Source of the DNA: CAZCDS01 sp964497585
Lineage (GTDB): Bacteria; Desulfobacterota; Desulfomonilia; Desulfomonilales; Desulfomonilaceae
Reading direction: 5' to 3'
Assembly: GCA_964497585.1 (NCBI GenBank)
Contig: CAZCDS010000020.1
Coordinates: 34,373-98,372, forward strand
Length of the DNA stretch: 64,000 nucleotides
Positions 59,431 through 64,000 of this stretch are shown in pieces. A model generated the notes under the pieces. The model was not told the origin of the DNA and ran no database searches. It was given only the letters and a program-made list of their open reading frames with translations. A program made the position numbers and the translations under genes. Every line of letters starts with the position of its first letter. Position 1 is the stretch's first letter.

Positions 59431-60431
59431 TGGGGGTCCTCTGCCAGATAGTCACCTGTGGCAAAATAGGCCATCGCCCTGCAGCCACGACATCTGCTGA
59501 AAAGCTCACATGAGCCGCACTTGCCCCTAATATTCGCGGGATTTCTTATCTGCCAGAGGAGCTCCGAACCGTACCAGATCTTGAAAAACCCGTCAGTGAG
59601 AGCATTCCCGATCGAGATAGGAAGTCGGCGACAGGGGTAGACAGTCCCATCCGGCATTATTGTCAGGGCGTTGTTACCTACCGAACACAGTGCTCCGACC
59701 GTAGGATCGTCGGGAGACAACATCGCGAAAAGAGGCCTATAAAGGAGAAGTCTCACCGGAGGCTTGTCAAAGGCAATGCGATGGACCTCGTCATAGACAT
59801 TGCGCAGCTCATTCGGACTCAAGACCGAGTCGGACAAGCCGATTCCTGTGCCCTCAGGGATCAATCGTTCAAGAGCCAGGGTTTGTACATCTTCTCTGCC
59901 GAGGAGATTGACGAGGGCACCGATCTCGTGAGCGTTCAATCGGGAGACGGTCATCATGACCGCGACCTCGACACCCGCGTTTCTCAACCAACGGATTGCG
60001 GTGAGAGTGGACTTGAAACTCCCTTCTCCGCGTATGGAATCATTGGTCTTTTCAGTGGCCCCCTCTAACGACACCTGCACACGCCGGAGTGAGGGGTGTT
60101 TGGCGAGCGAGAGCGCCTCTGCGTCCGAAATCAGCGACCCGTTTGTCAAAAGATCGTAGTAGGCTACGTGCTCGGAGTGGTCCAAGCGGGTCATGAGGGC
60201 GTGCAGATCCGAGCGTCTCAAGAGAGGTTCTCCTCCCGTCAATGACAACGTGCCCGTGCGTCCCCACTTGATCAGTGCCGTTTCTATCAGATCGACGATT
60301 CTCAGCAGGTCCGAGAGCGGAAGCTCGGGCAACGTCTCGTTACTCTGATAACAGTGTGCACAAGACCTGTTGCAGCGCTCCGTAAGATGCCACTGGAAGT
60401 AGAATTCTTGGCCGACCCGGATTTCTTTCAT
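59418..60431 (-). CDS. Radical SAM/SPASM peptide maturase
   Basis: The 337-residue enzyme has the radical SAM motif CNRSCAHC (Cys20, 24, 27) after FYFQWHLTER, GGEPLLRRSDL, LLTNGSLI, VSLEGATEKTNDSIRG, and a C-terminal SPASM domain with ALCSVGNNALTIMPDGTVYP and then GKCGSCELFSRCRGCRAMAY followed by QCW, enough cysteines for two auxiliary clusters. SPASM enzymes with a PqqD partner modify precursor peptides, often making thioether or C-C bonds. Start at MKEIRVG has AGAGG six bases upstream. It is the first gene after a strong promoter. Confidence 0.95.
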   Translation of the reverse strand: MKEIRVGQEFYFQWHLTERCNRSCAHCYQSNETLPELPLSDLLRIVDLIETALIKWGRTGTLSLTGGEPLLRRSDLHALMTRLDHSEHVAYYDLLTNGSLISDAEALSLAKHPSLRRVQVSLEGATEKTNDSIRGEGSFKSTLTAIRWLRNAGVEVAVMMTVSRLNAHEIGALVNLLGREDVQTLALERLIPEGTGIGLSDSVLSPNELRNVYDEVHRIAFDKPPVRLLLYRPLFAMLSPDDPTVGALCSVGNNALTIMPDGTVYPCRRLPISIGNALTDGFFKIWYGSELLWQIRNPANIRGKCGSCELFSRCRGCRAMAYFATGDYLAEDPQCWR

Positions 60432-60452
60432 GGCTGGCCTCTGCTTTATCCT

Positions 60453-60481
60453 ATTGTACAATCCTCTATTTTACATGTCAA
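60453..60481 (-). promoter_or_regulatory. Near-consensus sigma-70 promoter of the peptide operon
   Basis: On the minus strand TTGACA (60481-60476) and TACAAT (60458-60453) are separated by 17 bases. It stands just ahead of the radical SAM gene, leaving a very short leader. The promoter separates this operon from the upstream asparagine-synthetase-like gene. Confidence 0.85.
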
Positions 60482-60637
60482 TCGCTAACCTATAAAGATA
60501 GAGCGGTGCCAGATATACAGTATGATAACAAGGCGTTACTGATGACGCCTCCAGCATTCTAACGCGTACTTTATCAGAACTCTTCGCGAATTATTCTCAT
60601 GGAAGCGTGTTCGAGGATAGTCCGATGGAAGGTCAGG

Positions 60638-62377
60638 TCAAAGCTGGGCCATGATTCGCGCGAGCAGCGATCTCTCTGGGGGACGGCATTCGTGGTTATT
60701 CCAACCTCGCATGAAAACCTGTTCAAAGGTATCCATGAGTAATAATTCCATTTTTGAAACCGCGGAAACAGGGAATGGTGTTGAGTTCTTCGTGTGATCC
60801 CCGATAACCTTGTCAACTCTCGCCTCAATGATTGGATCGAGCCTTGAAAGGGCTGATGGCATCCCCATTTTCAGGCGTGTCACAATCGATGCCAACCCCA
60901 GGTCCCTAAAGTCATTGGCAAACGCGTCCCGCAAGATTTTCTTGGTGACGGTCTTGTCGGGAACCTTGTAGTGAATGGGCAAACGCATTGTCCAGTCTGC
61001 CAAATTGTCTTCTAGGTAAAGCGGTCGGATCTCAATACCAAATGCTCCAGCAGAGCGATCAACACTTTGGAGATGGTAGTTGCTCAGCCCGCTCCTCAAA
61101 AGATGGTCAAAGAGGTTCCGCCGGTAGGTTTTCTCGTCCTCCGGCTTGGGAAACAGCCGCTCCAAGATTCCTTCCAACCGAGGATTGTTGGGCATCCGTG
61201 CCAAATTGGCCCGAATGCGGTCTGAAAAGCCGAGAGGATGGGTGTAGATCCAGTAGTATCCACCGAAGAGCTCGTCCGCGCCTTCTCCGGAGAATGCCAC
61301 CTTCACATGCTGAGAAACGTGGTGGGTGAGGATGTGAAACGCCAGCCCTCCCTGAATGTGGAACACTCCACCAGCCATGAGGCTTTCGTAATGCGCGACG
61401 TAATCCGGCAACCAAGTCCAATAGTCGATCTCGCCGATCAGATACTCGTGATGACGCGTCCCGAGAGCGCGGGCCACCTCCCTGGCGGCCAACAGGTCAG
61501 GGGCGTCCGGAGCGTCGGCCAAAGTAAAGGTATCGAGATCGTAACCGAGCTCTCTTCTTGCGATCAGGGCCAAAGTGCTGGAATCCAAACCTCCGGATAG
61601 TAAAAGCCCCTTGGGCTGCGAGCCGTGCGCAAAAAGCTTATCCGCCGCGTTGATTAGCCGTTGTCGGGTCTCTTGGACGGCTTCGGTATAGCCATTGGCC
61701 TGAGTCCCGTTGAGGTAACGCGCCGATGGAAGTTCGCCGAAATTCAGTTCGGTGGATGTGCCACTGTCGGCAAACTCTATGGCCGCACCTGGAGGCACCT
61801 GATAGATACCTTGAAAGAAAGTCTCACGTTGGGAGTAGATATATCCAAAGACAATGGTTTCTTCCAGGGCCCCTGGGTTGAGGATCGGTGTCACGTCCGG
61901 GTGCTCCAAGACGCCCTTGATCTCCGAGGAGACGATCACTTTGCGACCCGCCCTGGCGTAGTAAAGAGGCTTGATGCCGAATCGGTCCCGTACCAGGAGC
62001 AGACGGGTGTCTTGCAGGATCGCGATGGCGAACATACCCTTCAACTTGGCAGCAAAACCTGGCCCATGGGTTTGAAAGAGCGCCGCTATGAGTTCACTTT
62101 CTAGGCCCGTCTTTGGACTGAACCCGCGGCTTCGCAGTTCACTCCAGAGCTGAGAATAGTTGTATATCTCGCCGTTCAAGAGGATCGTGAGGGGGCCCTG
62201 CTGATAGATCATGCCGGCTTTCGGGTCGCCGAAAATGACCAACCTGCACGCGGCGACACCGTGGCGCTCGTTGGTCCAGACCTCGAAGCTGTCGGGGCCT
62301 CGATGGCGGACCGCTTGAGCCATTGCATTCAGAGTATTTACACGATTTTCGTTAAAGGTGATTACTATGGAACACAT
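60638..62377 (-). CDS. asnB: Asparagine synthetase (glutamine-hydrolysing) family protein
   Basis: The 579-residue protein has the glutaminase domain starting MCSIV (Cys2 nucleophile; MCGI is more usual), RHRGPDSFEVW, LLNGEIYNYSQLW and VRDRFGIKPLYYA, and the synthetase domain with LLLSGGLDSSTLALIARRE (residues 258-276), FSGEGADELFGGYYW and EIRPLYLEDNLADW. It would activate a carboxylate with ATP and amidate it. Besides housekeeping asparagine synthesis, this family makes amides or lactams in peptide pathways. Its position between an MBL protein and the radical SAM operon suggests a pathway role, though the intervening promoter leaves this open. Confidence 0.93.
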   Translation of the reverse strand: MCSIVITFNENRVNTLNAMAQAVRHRGPDSFEVWTNERHGVAACRLVIFGDPKAGMIYQQGPLTILLNGEIYNYSQLWSELRSRGFSPKTGLESELIAALFQTHGPGFAAKLKGMFAIAILQDTRLLLVRDRFGIKPLYYARAGRKVIVSSEIKGVLEHPDVTPILNPGALEETIVFGYIYSQRETFFQGIYQVPPGAAIEFADSGTSTELNFGELPSARYLNGTQANGYTEAVQETRQRLINAADKLFAHGSQPKGLLLSGGLDSSTLALIARRELGYDLDTFTLADAPDAPDLLAAREVARALGTRHHEYLIGEIDYWTWLPDYVAHYESLMAGGVFHIQGGLAFHILTHHVSQHVKVAFSGEGADELFGGYYWIYTHPLGFSDRIRANLARMPNNPRLEGILERLFPKPEDEKTYRRNLFDHLLRSGLSNYHLQSVDRSAGAFGIEIRPLYLEDNLADWTMRLPIHYKVPDKTVTKKILRDAFANDFRDLGLASIVTRLKMGMPSALSRLDPIIEARVDKVIGDHTKNSTPFPVSAVSKMELLLMDTFEQVFMRGWNNHECRPPERSLLARIMAQL

Positions 62378-62439
62378 GCAAAACGGACTCTGGCCTTTCG
62401 GGTTTCTTCGTCGCTCTAGAAGACTCTCCCCCAGTCTGG

Positions 62440-64000
62440 CTATCCCCCCTTGCCGGTGCCGCCGGGGGGAGGCTTCTCAGCAGCTTGCCGCAAACGTCGG
62501 CCTTCCTCGTACAATTTTCGGAGTCGATCCTGGAGCACATTATGCGGCGTTGATTTGAGACATGTTGTGCAAACACAGAACAGGGCCTCGTCATGCCCGT
62601 ACGTCTCGAAGTCCGCTCTGTCCAACGGAACAAATTGCTCACACTGGACACACCAGACTTCCGGGCCCTCTTGTGTAACTTCTTGAGACCCCTTTTGCTG
62701 CGCATACGTATTGTGGGCTAGGCGCACGTCGAGCCCTACATCCACTGGTAGAATGCCGGCGAATTTTTGGCAGGCCTTTCTTAGTCGGTGAAATAAGTCC
62801 ACACGAATTCGCCCGCGCAATTCTTCGCCGAACTCACTCACCAATACGAGGGGCTTATGACCAAGCTGTCTGATGTCGTGAAGAAAGTGCAGAAACCCTG
62901 GAAGGTAGGGATGATTCTCCTTCGCCACTAGCCTATAGCACTCGTTGCCTTCGTCGTCGTACTCCTCAAGTTTCTTCCTCTCCCCATCCGTGCTCCCGAT
63001 CAATGAACCCAGATGCACAATCAGGGTGTGACAATTCTGGTACTGCTGCATGAGATCATCGTTTTTCCACCAACTCGTGTCTCCGGTGTAACCAATGACA
63101 TAATCCTCTGTCTGCAATTCTTGTTTGAATAAGATCCGGAATCCGAATCCATCCGAAATAAAACTGTGATCGTTATGAAACGCTCGGGTCGGGGTGATCT
63201 TTACGACGCACTCCCCGGCCGCTGAGGAAGGCGCCACTCTGGAAAACTCACACATCCCGCTGGGTCGCTTTTCAAATTCGAATACTGGAAAATCATGGAA
63301 TGAAGGTTCACCAAATTTCGGCTTTAGAGCCTTGTCAGCATCGAGTATGTACGGCTCCACAAAATACCTCAAGGCCGGTGACCGGAAAATCCTTTCTAAA
63401 GAATGGTATGCCCCTTGAGTCATAACAGTGTGCAGCCTGTGAACCTTCTTTTCTTTGGTCCGCTTCTCAAGCTCGAAACATAGCGACACCATGGATTCGA
63501 AATCGCGCAAATGGTCCATGTGTGCGTGGCCAAGAAGAACAATGTCCACGTCTGCGATACTGAATCCACAGTGAATAAGATTTTCAATGAAGTTGAAGCC
63601 AGGATCCACGGCGATTCCCAGTGCGACTGCACCATTGTCGTCCGTCTGGTATATGAAGTAGCCGCCACCCCTAGACAACCCCATCGCCGGAGAGGTGGAA
63701 TTCCACCTCTGTGCCCCCAAGAAATGAAGTCCGCTTTCTGGAAAGTGTATTGTTTTTTGCTTCACGTGTTTTGTAAAATGACTAGCCCATTGGCTCATTA
63801 TTGTATTGTAATCTGCTCGCCCCAGCAAGAATTGCGGCCAGCGTTGGTTCTTCAATGACTCGCGCGACGGATCAGCGTCCTTCTCCGTCGCACATTTCAG
63901 GAGCTGGCCGAGAGGTTCCCCTTTTGAGACGTGCGGCAAACAGTCCTGATACCAAGTTGCGATCAGATAGGTACTGAATATTGCCCACCATTGAAGAACT
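62440..64000 (-). CDS. MBL-fold metallohydrolase (5' end cut by window)
   Basis: The frame is open to the right edge, and the extreme upstream part is still protein-like (TYLIATWYQDCLPHV), so the start lies outside; about 520 residues are visible. The metallo-beta-lactamase core has VDIVLLGHAHMDHLRDFESM (HxHxDH), further metal ligands around RAFHNDHSF, and YVIGYTGDTSWW. A C-terminal zinc-ribbon-like part follows (VWCVQCEQFVPL and FCVCTTCLKS). It ends 62 bases before the AsnB-like gene on the same strand. MBL proteins cut phosphodiester, thioester or peptide-like bonds; the substrate here is unknown. The Pro/Gly-rich tail is typical of a free C-terminus. Confidence 0.88.
   Translation of the reverse strand, partial: VLQWWAIFSTYLIATWYQDCLPHVSKGEPLGQLLKCATEKDADPSRESLKNQRWPQFLLGRADYNTIMSQWASHFTKHVKQKTIHFPESGLHFLGAQRWNSTSPAMGLSRGGGYFIYQTDDNGAVALGIAVDPGFNFIENLIHCGFSIADVDIVLLGHAHMDHLRDFESMVSLCFELEKRTKEKKVHRLHTVMTQGAYHSLERIFRSPALRYFVEPYILDADKALKPKFGEPSFHDFPVFEFEKRPSGMCEFSRVAPSSAAGECVVKITPTRAFHNDHSFISDGFGFRILFKQELQTEDYVIGYTGDTSWWKNDDLMQQYQNCHTLIVHLGSLIGSTDGERKKLEEYDDEGNECYRLVAKENHPYLPGFLHFLHDIRQLGHKPLVLVSEFGEELRGRIRVDLFHRLRKACQKFAGILPVDVGLDVRLAHNTYAQQKGSQEVTQEGPEVWCVQCEQFVPLDRADFETYGHDEALFCVCTTCLKSTPHNVLQDRLRKLYEEGRRLRQAAEKPPPGGTGKGG

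Noticed and set aside
1..64000. tRNA, rRNA, CRISPR and insertion sequence search by eye
   Set aside because: No T-loop consensus in a cloverleaf context, no regularly spaced repeats and no transposase motif were found; a covariance-model scan could still reveal a missed small RNA.

Overview
The window looks like a chromosomal segment of an anaerobic, moderately GC-rich Gram-negative bacterium, most likely a member of the Desulfobacterota (former Deltaproteobacteria). The pointers are a heterodisulfide-reductase (Hdr) type electron-transfer cluster joined to a methylene-tetrahydrofolate reductase, long sigma-54 activators with several PAS domains, a two-CW protein, and an outer-membrane TonB system. 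No rRNA, tRNA, CRISPR array, transposase or phage gene was seen. All names come from reading protein motifs; no database search was run.

Layout. 1-2001 (-): B3/B4-domain protein cut by the left edge, then pdxS-pdxT for pyridoxal phosphate. 2473-9531 (-): a small membrane protein, then metV-metF-hdrA-hdrA/mvhD-hdrC-hdrB and a GcvH-like lipoyl carrier, resembling the acetogen MetFV-HdrABC-MvhD complex. 9619-14904 (-): alcohol dehydrogenase, a secreted protein with four repeats, and a DsbD-like thiol reductase. 15683-19248 (-): a PAS/sigma-54 response regulator whose histidine kinase is broken. 19654-24909 (+): rsmB, then a SpoIIE phosphatase, STAS antagonist and RsbW-like kinase (partner-switching). 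25145-29036: MtfA-like peptidase, CbiM with a NikL-like partner, a small secreted gene interrupted by an in-frame TGA, and an ankyrin protein.

29443-39500 is a vitamin B12 uptake block. One cobalamin riboswitch on + precedes a secreted Pro/Cys-rich protein, a TonB-dependent receptor and a second secreted protein. A second riboswitch on -, with a strong promoter and terminator, precedes exbB-exbD-tonB-btuF-btuC-btuD. The two arms converge. 39552-50651 holds scattered genes: an FMN-binding protein, CBS proteins, a TfoX-like protein, a QueG-like Fe-S protein, two acyl-CoA dehydrogenases, a second PAS/sigma-54 activator related to the first, and a two-CW protein. 51110-53656 is a fused SCP2/E1-alpha/E1-beta dehydrogenase. 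54760-55437 is a toxin-antitoxin pair with a readable operator.

56714-64000 (-) is the most interesting part: a candidate ribosomal peptide (RiPP) locus. A radical SAM/SPASM enzyme, a PqqD-like leader-binding protein and an unlisted 44-residue precursor ending in CxxCxxCxxC are tightly coupled behind a near-consensus promoter. A terpene-cyclase-like toroid protein follows in the same reading frame as the precursor, separated by a single TGA with a 10-bp hairpin just after it. An AsnB-like amidotransferase and an MBL-fold protein (cut by the right edge) lie upstream, and a glycosyltransferase lies downstream.
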